Of a DNA stretch of 64,000 nt, positions 26,013 through 34,083 are shown piece after piece. The notes under the pieces were generated by a model, which was not told the origin of the DNA, ran no database searches, and saw nothing but the letters and a program-made list of their open reading frames with translations. Source of the stretch: Candidatus Nanopelagicales bacterium. GTDB taxonomy: Bacteria > Actinomycetota > Actinomycetes > S36-B12 > CAIYMF01. The stretch covers positions 1 to 64,000 of the forward strand of contig JAFIHG010000041.1 of assembly GCA_017848795.1 (NCBI GenBank), given 5' to 3'. Every line of letters starts with the position of its first letter. Positions within the stretch are counted from its first letter, which is position 1. The position numbers and the translations under genes are program-made.

Positions 26013-26984
26013 ATGGCGGACGTGTTGCAGACAGCGTTGACGGTACGGCTCGGGCTCCGGGTCCCGATCGTGTGCGCGCCGATGGCCGGGGTCGCGGGCG
26101 GGAGCCTCGCGGCCGCCGTCTCCCAGGCCGGCGGGCTCGGGATGCTCGGGGTGGGAAGCGCCACGCCGCCCGACTGGATCGGCGAGCAGGCGCAGCTGAC
26201 GCGCGACGCGGACCGGGCGTACGGCATCGGGCTGATGGCGTGGGCGCAGCAGGGCAACCCCGGCCAGCTGGGCGCGGCCATCGCTGCGGCTCCCGCACTC
26301 GTGTCCGTCAGCTTCGGGGAGTACGCGCCGTACGTCGCGCCGCTGCACGACGCCGGGATCCTCGTCGCCACCCAGGTCGGCACCGTCGCGCAGGCCCGCG
26401 ACGCGGTCGACGCCGGTGTCGACGTGATCGTGGCGCGGGGCAGCGAGGCGGGCGGGCACGGGCCGTACGGTCTGGCGACACTGCCGCTGCTGCAGGCGGT
26501 GCTCGACGCCGTACCCGACACCCCGGTGCTCGCCGCGGGCGGCATCGCCACCGGCCGCGGGCTCGCCGCGGTGCTGGCCGCCGGCGCCGCGGGCGCCTGG
26601 GTCGGTACGGCCTTCCTCGGCTGCCCGGAGGCGGCGAACCACCCGGCGGCCCGCGAACGGCTCTGCGCCGCCGGCGGGGAGGAGACGATCTATACGCGGG
26701 TCTTCGACATCGGCCGCGGGATCCCCTGGCCCCCCGAGTACGGCGGGCGCGCGCTCGCCAACGACTTCAGCGCGCGGTGGCACGGCGCCGAGGACGCGCT
26801 CGCGGGCGACAAGGCTGCGCACCGCGTGCTGCAGGACGCGATCAGCGCCCGGGACTACCGCCAGGCCGTCCTGTACGCCGGCCAGGGCATCGGCTCGCTC
26901 ACCGCGCAACGTCCCGCCGCCGAGGTCGTCACCCGCATGGCCACCCAGGCCGCCGAGCTGCTTGAGCGCCGTACCGCGACCTGA
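26013..26984 (+). CDS. Nitronate monooxygenase (NMO/2-nitropropane dioxygenase family)
   Basis: This 323-residue protein is an FMN-dependent TIM-barrel enzyme that oxidises alkyl nitronates, detoxifying compounds such as propionate-3-nitronate. Visible blocks are PIVCAPMAGVAGGSLAAAVSQ (FMN region at the N-terminus), VIVARGSEAGGHGP (about 146-159, containing the catalytic histidine position of class I/II enzymes), PVLAAGGIATGRGLA and AAGAAGAWVGTAFLGC. The ATG at 26013 is used because the barrel begins soon after. It is on the same strand as the following DNA glycosylase, with 25 bp between. Confidence 0.88.
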   Translation: MADVLQTALTVRLGLRVPIVCAPMAGVAGGSLAAAVSQAGGLGMLGVGSATPPDWIGEQAQLTRDADRAYGIGLMAWAQQGNPGQLGAAIAAAPALVSVSFGEYAPYVAPLHDAGILVATQVGTVAQARDAVDAGVDVIVARGSEAGGHGPYGLATLPLLQAVLDAVPDTPVLAAGGIATGRGLAAVLAAGAAGAWVGTAFLGCPEAANHPAARERLCAAGGEETIYTRVFDIGRGIPWPPEYGGRALANDFSARWHGAEDALAGDKAAHRVLQDAISARDYRQAVLYAGQGIGSLTAQRPAAEVVTRMATQAAELLERRTAT

Positions 26985-27009
26985 CCCCCGGCGTGGCAGG
27001 GTGGCAGGC

Positions 27010-27741
27010 GTGGCGGACCCCCTTGAGCACGCCCCCGAGCGGGCCGGTGGGGTGCGCACGCTCGCCGAGCTCGACGAGCTGGTCGTCACGTGCCGGGCCT
27101 GTCCGCGGCTGGTGGCGTGGCGGGAGTCGGTGCCGGTACGTGCCGCGTACGCCGGGCAGACCTACTGGCGGCGCCCGGTGCCCGCGTTCGGCCCGCCCGA
27201 CGCGCGGCTGCTGGTGGTCGGGCTGGCTCCGGCGGCCCACGGCGGGAATCGCACCGGGCGGATGTTCACCGGGGACCGCAGCGGCGACGTGCTGTTCGCC
27301 GCGCTGCACCGGGCCGGTCTCGCCTCCCAACCGCACGCCGTCTCTCGCGACGACGGACTGCGCCTTTCCGGCGTACGGGTCACCGCGCCGGTGCACTGCG
27401 CCCCGCCGGCGAACAAGCCGACGCCGTTGGAGCGTGACACGTGCAGCGCGTACCTGGCGCGCGAGCTCGAACTGCTCGCCCCGACGTTGCGGGTCGCTGT
27501 CGTGCTGGGCGGGTTCGGCTGGCAGGCCCTGCTCGGGGTGCTGGTCGGTGCCGGCTGGCTGGTGCCACGCCCCCGGCCCCGGTTCGGTCACGGCGCCGAG
27601 GTACGGATCACCCATCCGGTCGGCCGCGCGCTGACGCTGCTGGGCTGCTTCCACGTCAGCCAGCAGAACACCTTCACCGGCCGGCTCACCCCGGCGATGC
27701 TCGACCGGGTGTTCACGCGTGCCGGGGAACTCACGGGATAG
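27010..27741 (+). CDS. Family 5 uracil-DNA glycosylase (UDGb)
   Basis: This 243-residue protein matches family 5 uracil-DNA glycosylases, Fe-S enzymes that remove uracil and related damaged bases. Motif A is GLAPAAHGGNRTGRMFTGD (about 74-92), and the C-terminal motif is HVSQQNTFTGRL (about 216-227). CRACPRL near residue 28 supplies two cluster cysteines, with further cysteines at APVHCAPP and RDTCSAY. Family 5 lacks a catalytic Asp in motif A, as seen here. GTG at 27010 and GTG at 27001 are both possible starts; ribosome signals are weak. Such an enzyme suits a high-GC genome prone to cytosine deamination. Confidence 0.93.
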   Translation: MADPLEHAPERAGGVRTLAELDELVVTCRACPRLVAWRESVPVRAAYAGQTYWRRPVPAFGPPDARLLVVGLAPAAHGGNRTGRMFTGDRSGDVLFAALHRAGLASQPHAVSRDDGLRLSGVRVTAPVHCAPPANKPTPLERDTCSAYLARELELLAPTLRVAVVLGGFGWQALLGVLVGAGWLVPRPRPRFGHGAEVRITHPVGRALTLLGCFHVSQQNTFTGRLTPAMLDRVFTRAGELTG

Positions 27742-27799
27742 CCGGTCGAAACGCTCGAATGCGCCGACGGCACCGGGAGCAGGTGCCAGGCTGGCGAAC

Positions 27800-29182
27800 A
27801 TGGCAGTACGCGACGACCTGATGGCCGCGGGCCGTGGGGACCGGACGACAGTGCGCCGTTCCGAGCACGCCGGACTCGACCTCCCGGAGCGCGACCCGGT
27901 CGCCGTACTGGAGCAGCAGAACACGACCCGGCTCGCGGACCTCGTACCGGTCCGCATGGGCCGGATGCTGCAGTCGCCGTTCACGTTCTACCGCGGCAGT
28001 GCCGCGGTGATGGCACACGACCTGACGACGGCGAAGGTCACCGGCACCACGGTCGTGTGCTGCGGCGACGCGCACGTGAGCAACTTCGGCCTGTTCGCCT
28101 CCCCGGAGCGCACGCTGCTGTTCGACCTCAACGACTTCGACGAAGCCGCCATCGCTCCGTGGGAATGGGACCTCAAACGGCTGACGACCAGCGTCGTGCT
28201 CGCCGCGCGGGACCGTGGCCTGACCGAGGACGCCGCGCAGCAGGCCGTACTCCGGGCGGCACACGGATATCGCACCACGTTGGCGCAGCTGATGGATCTC
28301 ACCGCCCTGGAGCGGTTCTACTTCCGGGTGAGTGCCGACGACGTCACGGATGCGGCGGGCGCCGTTGCCGGTCGACGTGTAGTGACCAAGGCCGCCACGA
28401 AGGCGGCGCAGCGCACCTCCGAGCAGCTGCTGGACAAGATCACCGTCATGGAGCGGGGCGGCGTACGGCACATCACCACGGCACCCCCGGTCCTCGTGCC
28501 GCTCACCGAACCTGGTCAACGCGACCTCGCGCAGGAGGCTCTGCGGCGCTACCGCAGTACGGCCCGCGAGGACGTGATCGTGCTGCTCGAGAAGTTCACG
28601 TTCACCGACGTCGCGCTGCGCGTCGTGGGCGTCGGCTCCGTGGGCACTCGATGCTTCATCGCGCTGCTCGTCGGGCCCGCCGATGAGCCGCTGTTCGTCC
28701 AGGCCAAGCAAGCTCTGCCATCGACGCTCGAGACCCACGGCCGCGTCCGGCAGCCGCCGGTGCCGGGGACGTCCGCGGACGCAGCGCCGTGCCAGGGTCG
28801 TCGGGTCGTCGCGTACCAACGGGTCCTCCAGGCGCATTCCGACCCGCTGCTGGGGTGGGTGACAGGGCTGCGGATGCGGGACGGGGTGACGACCGACTTC
28901 TACTTCCGGCAGTTCCGCGACATGAAGGGCGGGCTCGACCTCGCCCGGCTCACTGCCGAGCAACTCACGGCGTACGGCGTGCTGTGCGCGCGCCTGCTCG
29001 CCCGAGCGCACAGCCAGAGCCTGGGCGCCTTCCGGATCACCGGCTACCTCGCAGACTCCGGGCGGTTCGACGAAGCGATCGGACGGTGGAGCGTGGCGTA
29101 CGCCGATGTCGTCGAGCAGGATTTCGAACGCCTCGAGCGGGCAACGGCCTGCGGCCGGGTGCCGGTCGAGCGCGGCGTCTGA
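27800..29182 (+). CDS. DUF2252 family protein
   Basis: This 460-residue protein belongs to DUF2252, a family with a kinase-like fold common in actinobacteria. Diagnostic segments are RMGRMLQSPFTFYRGSAAV, CCGDAHVSNFGLFASPE, LFDLNDFDEAAIAPWEWDLK and the later YFRQFRDMKGGLD. The GDAHxxNFG and DLNDFDE blocks look like the catalytic and metal-binding loops of aminoglycoside-phosphotransferase-like kinases. No substrate is known to me. ATG 27800 is used, preceded by weak ribosome complementarity. The gene is on the same strand as the glycosylase and the EamA exporter. Confidence 0.9.
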   Translation: MAVRDDLMAAGRGDRTTVRRSEHAGLDLPERDPVAVLEQQNTTRLADLVPVRMGRMLQSPFTFYRGSAAVMAHDLTTAKVTGTTVVCCGDAHVSNFGLFASPERTLLFDLNDFDEAAIAPWEWDLKRLTTSVVLAARDRGLTEDAAQQAVLRAAHGYRTTLAQLMDLTALERFYFRVSADDVTDAAGAVAGRRVVTKAATKAAQRTSEQLLDKITVMERGGVRHITTAPPVLVPLTEPGQRDLAQEALRRYRSTAREDVIVLLEKFTFTDVALRVVGVGSVGTRCFIALLVGPADEPLFVQAKQALPSTLETHGRVRQPPVPGTSADAAPCQGRRVVAYQRVLQAHSDPLLGWVTGLRMRDGVTTDFYFRQFRDMKGGLDLARLTAEQLTAYGVLCARLLARAHSQSLGAFRITGYLADSGRFDEAIGRWSVAYADVVEQDFERLERATACGRVPVERGV

Positions 29183-29279
29183 CCCGCTCCGAAGTGCTCG
29201 GAGCCACGCGTGCCGGGGAACTCGGCGGCCGGCAGACACCCCGTTACTGATCGCCGAGTCAGCGCAGCATGATTGGTCG

Positions 29280-30224
29280 GTGACGACGTCTGCCGCGGTG
29301 CCGGCCACCCGCGCGAACCCGGCCGGCGTCTGGACGGCGATGTCGCTGGTCTACGTGATCTGGGGATCGACCTACCTCGCGATCGCGATCACCGTCGAGA
29401 GCGCGCCGCCGATGGTCTCCATGGGGCTGCGCTTCCTGACCGCGGCCCTGCTCGTCGCCGGCTACCTCGCGGTACGCCGCGGGCCACGCGTGCTCTCGGT
29501 GTCGAGGCGCGAGCTCGCCAGCAGCGCGCTCGTCGGCGTGCTGCTGCTCTTCGGTGGGATGGGGGGCTTGGCGTACGCCGAGCGGCACGTCGACACCGGC
29601 GTCGCGGCACTGATCGTCGCCGGCGTCCCGATGTGGGTGGTGCTGCTGCGCCTCACCGTCCGCGACCGGCCGCGTCCGGTCACCTGGCTGGGGGTCGGCG
29701 TCGGCCTGGTCGGGCTCGCGGTGCTGCTGCGACCCGGATCCGGCACCGACTCCCCCCTCGGCTGGTCGCTGCTGATCATGCTCGGCTCGGCCGCCTGGGC
29801 CGTCGGCAGCTTCCTGCAGCCGCGGCTCGTCACACCCTCCGACCCACTCGTGCTGACCTGCTACGAGATGTGCGCCGGAGGGCTCGCGCTGGTCCTGGTC
29901 GGCCTGGCGATCGGCGAGCGTCTCGACCTCGGGACGCTCACCACGAGCAGCTGGCTCGCGTGGGCCTACCTGGTCCTGATCGGGTCCCTTGTCGGCTACG
30001 TCGCGTACGTGTGGGTGCTCGGCAACGCCCCGCTCTCGCTCGTGTCCACGTACGCGTACGTCAACCCGGTCGTCGCGGTAGCCCTCGGGGTGCTGCTGCA
30101 CGGCGAGCGCGTCACCGCGGCCATGGCGCTCGGCGGCGCGATCGTGGTGCTCGGGGTGGTGCTCGTGGTGACCGGCGAACGGCCGGGACGGGCGGTCCGC
30201 TCGCTGCCGGACGCCGCCACCTGA
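29280..30224 (+). CDS. EamA-family (DMT superfamily) transporter
   Basis: This 314-residue membrane protein has ten hydrophobic helices arranged as two EamA repeats (about 17-145 and 165-300). The first helix reads SLVYVIWGSTYLAIAI and the repeat end GMGGLAYAERHVDTGVAALI; the second repeat ends in YAYVNPVVAVALGVLLHGERV, the usual EamA signature. Members export amino acids, nucleobases or other metabolites. The start GTG 29280 is inferred from the hydrophobic onset. It converges on the aminotransferase gene with a 9-bp gap. Confidence 0.9.
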   Translation: MTTSAAVPATRANPAGVWTAMSLVYVIWGSTYLAIAITVESAPPMVSMGLRFLTAALLVAGYLAVRRGPRVLSVSRRELASSALVGVLLLFGGMGGLAYAERHVDTGVAALIVAGVPMWVVLLRLTVRDRPRPVTWLGVGVGLVGLAVLLRPGSGTDSPLGWSLLIMLGSAAWAVGSFLQPRLVTPSDPLVLTCYEMCAGGLALVLVGLAIGERLDLGTLTTSSWLAWAYLVLIGSLVGYVAYVWVLGNAPLSLVSTYAYVNPVVAVALGVLLHGERVTAAMALGGAIVVLGVVLVVTGERPGRAVRSLPDAAT

Positions 30225-30233
30225 CCCGCCGGC

Positions 30234-31310
30234 CTACCCGGCAGCCGGGACGAACGCCGGGGTGAGGGTGAGCAACCGGTCGTTGGCCTCCGGCTCGCCG
30301 ATGGTGACCCGTACGCCCTCCTCGCCGAACGCCCGCACCGAGAGGTTCACCTCCGCGCACGCCGCCTCGAACTCCGGGGTTCGCGCACCGAGCGCAAGCC
30401 AGACGAAGTTGCCCTCGGCCTGCGGCACCCGGTACCCCTGCGCGGCGAGCACGCCCAGCACCCGGGTGCGCTCCGCGACGAGCGCGTCGACCCGCTCGCG
30501 CAGCGCCGGCTCGGCCGCGAGCGACGCGACAGCCGCGGCCTGGGCGACCCGCGAGACCCCGAACGGGGTGGCGACCCGGCGCAGCGCCGCGGCCACCGGG
30601 GCGTGCGCGACGGCGTAGCCGACCCGCAGCCCGGCCAGCCCGTACGCCTTGGAGAAGGTACGCAGCACCGCGACGTTCGGACGCTCGCGGTAGGTGGCCA
30701 GCCCGTCGACCGCCTCGGGATCCCGTACGAACTCCAGGTACGCCTCGTCGATCACGACCAGCAGGTCCGGCCGGACCCGGTCGAGGAACCGCGCGACCGC
30801 GTCGCGGTGCAGCACCGGTCCGGTCGGGTTGTTCGGCGTGCAGAGCAGCACGAGCCGGGTGCGCTCGGTCACGGCAGCGGCCATCGCGTCGAGGTCGTGC
30901 GTGCCGTCCGGGCGCAGCGGCACCCGGCAGGCCACGGCGCCCTCGACGGCCGCCGCGATCGGGTACGCCTCGAAGGACCGCCAGGCGAACAGCACCTCGT
31001 CGCCCTCGTCACAGGTCACCTGCACCAGGTGCGTCAGCAGCGCCACCGACCCGGCGCCGAGCGCCAGATGCTCGACCGGTACGGCGAGCCGCTGCGCGAG
31101 CGCCGCCTTCAGGTCCGTCGCTGCCGCATCGGGGTAGCGGTTCGTGTCCGCGGCCGCCGCATTGATCGCCTCCAGCACACCTGGCAACGGCGGATAGGGG
31201 TTCTCGTTGCTGGAGAGTTTGTACGGTGCCAGATCGCTCGCACCGCGCGCCGGCCGCCCGGCGACGTAGGCGGGGAGCCGGTCGAGCGCACTCCGAAGTC
31301 GAGGTGACAT
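30234..31310 (-). CDS. Histidinol-phosphate/aromatic amino acid aminotransferase (HisC/Pat-like)
   Basis: This 358-residue class I/II PLP aminotransferase reads [16 protein letters not shown] at the N-terminus, [10 protein letters not shown] (about 157-166), [10 protein letters not shown] and the Schiff-base region [16 protein letters not shown] with its lysine near 221. It is away from any his operon, which favours the second actinobacterial type (Pat, aromatic 2-oxoacid transamination) over HisC; both share the fold and motifs. The start ATG 31310 follows GTG 31313 by one codon, and either may be used. It is divergent from the DUF1707 gene. Confidence 0.85.
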   Translation of the reverse strand: MSPRLRSALDRLPAYVAGRPARGASDLAPYKLSSNENPYPPLPGVLEAINAAAADTNRYPDAAATDLKAALAQRLAVPVEHLALGAGSVALLTHLVQVTCDEGDEVLFAWRSFEAYPIAAAVEGAVACRVPLRPDGTHDLDAMAAAVTERTRLVLLCTPNNPTGPVLHRDAVARFLDRVRPDLLVVIDEAYLEFVRDPEAVDGLATYRERPNVAVLRTFSKAYGLAGLRVGYAVAHAPVAAALRRVATPFGVSRVAQAAAVASLAAEPALRERVDALVAERTRVLGVLAAQGYRVPQAEGNFVWLALGARTPEFEAACAEVNLSVRAFGEEGVRVTIGEPEANDRLLTLTPAFVPAAG

Positions 31311-31370
31311 CACCCGGTCAGCCTACGGGCGGTCCCTCAAGTGCCCCGTGCCTGCGCCGAAGAACTAGGT

Positions 31371-31405
31371 GAGCGGGCGACAGACCTGGAGGCTGTCGCC
31401 CGCTC
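31371..31405. other. Strong stem-loop in a divergent intergenic region
   Basis: GAGCGGGCGACAG and CTGTCGCCCGCTC are perfect 13-bp inverted arms separated by a 9-nt loop (ACCTGGAGG). It lies between two divergent genes, where a terminator has no obvious purpose, 66 bp ahead of the DUF1707 start. The loop carries GGAGG. Confidence 0.75.
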
Positions 31406-31471
31406 TACTCGTGCAGCCACCCTCACGCGCGTACGGTTCCAGGGAGGACCGCAGCACGAGGGAGACTGCAG

Positions 31472-31897
31472 ATGTCGACACCGTCAGGGCCCGATGGGCT
31501 GGACCTGCGGGCCAGCGACAACGAACGTCGGGTGACGACCGACCGGCTCTCCGCGGCGATGGCGGCCGGGCAGCTCAGCCCGGACGAGCACGCCGACCGG
31601 ACCGCGCAGGCGCTCGCCGCGCGGACCCGCGGAGACCTGGCCCGGCTCACCGCGGACCTGCCCGAGCTGCCCCGCAACCCGGCAGAGGTCGCCGCAGACG
31701 CACGCCGGCAGCGGCGCGTGGAGAACTGGAACAACTGGCGCAGCTGGCTCGCTGTCGCGGTGCTGCTGAACGCTATCTGGCTGGTGTCGAACATCGCCGG
31801 ACAGCATCCCAACTGGCACAACTACTGGCCCGCGTGGCCGTTGGGCGCCTGGGGGGCGGTCCTGCTGTTCCGTCTCGTGCGTCCGAGCGACGACTGA
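31472..31897 (+). CDS. DUF1707 and two-helix membrane protein
   Basis: This 141-residue protein begins with a DUF1707 domain (about residues 10-65): LRASDNERRVTTDRLSAAMA, GQLSPDEHADRTAQALAART and DLARLTADLP. After a basic linker come a tryptophan-rich segment and two membrane helices (WLAVAVLLNAIWLVSNIAG and LGAWGAVLLFRLV). This DUF1707-2TM layout is common in actinobacteria near signalling or envelope genes, but its role is unknown to me. GGGAGA precedes the ATG by 6 nt. A strong hairpin lies in its presumed leader. Confidence 0.85.
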   Translation: MSTPSGPDGLDLRASDNERRVTTDRLSAAMAAGQLSPDEHADRTAQALAARTRGDLARLTADLPELPRNPAEVAADARRQRRVENWNNWRSWLAVAVLLNAIWLVSNIAGQHPNWHNYWPAWPLGAWGAVLLFRLVRPSDD

Positions 31898-31901
31898 GCG
31901 C

Positions 31902-32270
31902 TCAGGCCCCGCCGGCCCCCAGCTCGATGCAGTCCGCGCCGCAGTCGGTCTCGGCAGCAGCGGGCCGGTGCAGGACCGCGCGGCTCGGGGTGACCCGAAG
32001 CGCGCCGGCGTCGAACGCGGCGGTCCCGTCCACGATGAGCGAGTAGCCGCCGCGCTCCGGCGGCGGGAACAGCACGGTGACCGCGGCGTTCCCCGCGACA
32101 CCTGCGCGGGTGCGGTTGCCGACCTGACCGACGTCGAGCGTGCCGTCGACGAGCGTCGCAGTGACCGCGACGGCGTGCGGGCCGCCCTGTGCGGACGCGG
32201 TCAGCAGGTAGGCGAAGTCATACTCCGGCAAGGTCTTCTCGAGTGCTTCCAACGACACCGGGATGCTCAC
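31902..32270 (-). CDS. Pyridoxamine 5'-phosphate oxidase-like FMN-binding protein
   Basis: This 122-residue protein resembles short split-barrel flavin/F420-binding proteins: FAYLLTASAQGGPHAVAV, LVDGTLDVGQVGNRTRAGVAGN and YSLIVDGTAAF fit the strands that bind FMN or F420 phosphate. The C-terminus holds two cysteines (ETDCGADCIE), perhaps a metal or redox pair. Substrate and cofactor are undecided. It lies 10 bp after the methyltransferase gene on the same strand, so they are probably co-transcribed, and it converges closely on the DUF1707 gene. Confidence 0.72.
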   Translation of the reverse strand: MSIPVSLEALEKTLPEYDFAYLLTASAQGGPHAVAVTATLVDGTLDVGQVGNRTRAGVAGNAAVTVLFPPPERGGYSLIVDGTAAFDAGALRVTPSRAVLHRPAAAETDCGADCIELGAGGA

Positions 32271-32280
32271 CCGTACGAGC

Positions 32281-33099
32281 CTAGACCCCGGTGGTCACCG
32301 GTGGCCGCCGCGCGCCGAGCAGTACGACGCACCCCCGCTCGTCGTCGGGGAGCAGCTGCGGGTGGAGGCCGGCCCGCGCGACGATCGTGCGGGCGGCGGG
32401 CACCTGGGCGTCGGCGACTTCCACGAGCAGCGTGCCGTCCGGTCCCAGCCAGGAGCGGGCGTCCGTGGCCAGGCGGCGCAGCGGCGCGAGCCCGTCGGCG
32501 CCGCCGTCGAGCGCGATCCGCCGCTCGTGCTCGCGTGCCTCTGCAGGAAGCGTGGGAAGGTCGCCGGTCGGGACGTACGGGAGGTTCGCGACGAGCACGT
32601 CGATGCGTCCGCGCAGGGCGGCCGGCAGCCCGTCGAACAAGTCAGCGCAGACCTCCCGGGCCTCGGGCAGGTTCCGCCGCGCGCACCGCACGGCGGCCGG
32701 GTCGATGTCGGAGGCGTACAGCGTGGTGTCGGGCCGGTGGGCCAGCAGCACCGCACCGATCGCGCCGGAGCCGCAGCACAGGTCGACGGCGACCGGTGAC
32801 CGGCGCGCGACGGCGACCAGCCGCTCTACGGCGGCACGGGCGAGCGCCTCCGTACGGCGACGCGGTACGAACACCCCGTCGTCCAGCAGGATCCGCTGCC
32901 CGCAGAACTCCGCCCACCCCAGTACGTGCTCGAGCGGCGCCCCTGCGACCCGCCGGGCGACCATCGCCTCCAACGCGGCGTGCGAAACGGGCGCCGCGCA
33001 CAGCAGTGCGGCCTCGTCCTCGGCGTACACCGAACCCGCAGCGCGCAGCCGCCGCGCCACCTCGTCGACCTCGCCAGCGATGCCGTCCACCACAACCAC
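32281..33099 (-). CDS. PrmC-related methyltransferase (putative protein N5-glutamine methyltransferase)
   Basis: This protein (about 272 residues) is a SAM-dependent methyltransferase close to PrmC/HemK. The helical N-terminal domain contains APLEHVLGWAEFCGQRILLD and VFVPRRRTEAL; the SAM site is VDLCCGSGAIGAVLL, and the catalytic NPPY-type motif is NLPYVPTGDLPTLP, here NLPY. This NLPYVP version marks the actinobacterial PrmC-related family rather than PrmC itself. The start is uncertain: GTG codons at 33099, 33093 and 33090 cluster where the homologous region begins, and none has a good ribosome site. A P1 composite repeat lies immediately upstream. Confidence 0.85.
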   Translation of the reverse strand: MVVVDGIAGEVDEVARRLRAAGSVYAEDEAALLCAAPVSHAALEAMVARRVAGAPLEHVLGWAEFCGQRILLDDGVFVPRRRTEALARAAVERLVAVARRSPVAVDLCCGSGAIGAVLLAHRPDTTLYASDIDPAAVRCARRNLPEAREVCADLFDGLPAALRGRIDVLVANLPYVPTGDLPTLPAEAREHERRIALDGGADGLAPLRRLATDARSWLGPDGTLLVEVADAQVPAARTIVARAGLHPQLLPDDERGCVVLLGARRPPVTTGV

Positions 33100-33130
33100 A
33101 TCGAAGCCGGAATGTCCATGAAGGACCGGC

Positions 33131-33300
33131 CTACCCATCCGTTGGTCGAGCGTAGTCGAGACCATGAGCACCAACGTGGTCTGAGTCGAAAGAGCGGACG
33201 CAACCATCCGTTGGTCGAGCGCAGTCGAGACCATGATCACTGAAGTGGACTCGACTACGCTCGACGGCCGGCTACTCACCCGATCCTTCCTGCGACGAGC
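33131..33300. repeat. P1 composite repeat, two cores plus inverted core
   Basis: Direct cores CCGTTGGTCGAGCGTAGTCG (33139-33158) and CCGTTGGTCGAGCGCAGTCG (33208-33227) are followed by an inverted GACTCGACTACGCTCGAC (33248-33265). The segments 33157-33191 and 33195-33240 recur almost exactly at 40901-40935 and 41029-41074. No gene is seen in 33100-33327. Confidence 0.88.
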
Positions 33301-33327
33301 GCAACGGAGTGCCGTTGGACGCGGGTG

Positions 33328-33969
33328 TCAGGGCCACGCGCCGTCGCCGGGGGCCTGGTCGAGCGGGCCGTCTGGGCGGCAGTCGCCGGTGCGGTAGCCG
33401 TCGGACAGCCGCGGGTAGACCTCGCTCCAGTAGCGCTGCGCGAGCGCCGTGGCCTGCGCGCGGGTGGCGCCGAGCAACACCACCGTACGGGCATCCGCCT
33501 GCATCGCCATGCACTCCGCGACCGCCTCGGAGCGTTCACCCTTGACGTGCATCGCCTCGTGCGTGAGCACGTGGACGGCGACGACCTGCTGCTCGGTCGG
33601 TGCGCTGCGACCACCCTCCCGCCAGTCGCGGATCCGCTGGCAGGTTTCGTACGTCAGCCACGCCTCCGGCGAGGTGCTGCCGTCCTCGCCGTACTCGACC
33701 CATCCCGTCGCTGCGCGCGCGTAGAAGAAGGCACCGCTGAACCGCTGGCACTGCGCGTACGCCTCCGGTCGGCCGGAGAGCGCGCGTACGACCTCGCTCG
33801 CCGCCGCCTGGGTGCGCAACCAGCGCGCCTCCATCCACCAGTTCGGGGCCAGCAGCACCAGGAACGCCAGCGCCCACACCAGCCGGGCCCGCGCGGTGCG
33901 TCCCGGCCACGCCACGATCCCGACCGCGAGCGCGGTCAGCAGGATCAGCAGCACCGGGCGTACGGGCAC
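33328..33969 (-). CDS. Membrane-anchored protein with an HExxH-like motif
   Basis: This 213-residue protein has two N-terminal hydrophobic helices (about 4-20 and 28-44, LVWALAFLVLLAPNWW) and a soluble domain after about residue 50. It contains VLTHEAMHVKGERSEAVAECMAMQ, in which HEAMH plus a downstream glutamate look like the HExxH + E ligands of a gluzincin-type metalloprotease. Four cysteines (QCQRF, ETCQR, AECMA, GDCRP) could be paired outside the cell. I do not recognise a family. The GTG at 33969 is the first start before the membrane helix. A P2 palindrome lies upstream. Confidence 0.65.
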   Translation of the reverse strand: MPVRPVLLILLTALAVGIVAWPGRTARARLVWALAFLVLLAPNWWMEARWLRTQAAASEVVRALSGRPEAYAQCQRFSGAFFYARAATGWVEYGEDGSTSPEAWLTYETCQRIRDWREGGRSAPTEQQVVAVHVLTHEAMHVKGERSEAVAECMAMQADARTVVLLGATRAQATALAQRYWSEVYPRLSDGYRTGDCRPDGPLDQAPGDGAWP

Positions 33970-34004
33970 AACCGATCATCGGCACGTCCACGCCCCCACT
34001 CCAG

Positions 34005-34069
34005 CGCGTGTCCCTGCTCGAATCGTCGCTAACTCGGCGAGTTGACGACGTTTCGAGCAGGGACACGCG
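34005..34069. repeat. Palindromic element P2, third copy
   Basis: CGCGTGTCCCTGCTCGAA and TTCGAGCAGGGACACGCG are the outer arms of a 65-bp imperfect palindrome; the centre is GCTAACTCGGCGAGTTGAC. It lies between the HExxH protein start and the subtilase stop. Confidence 0.92.
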
Positions 34070-34083
34070 GTCCTGGAGGTAGG

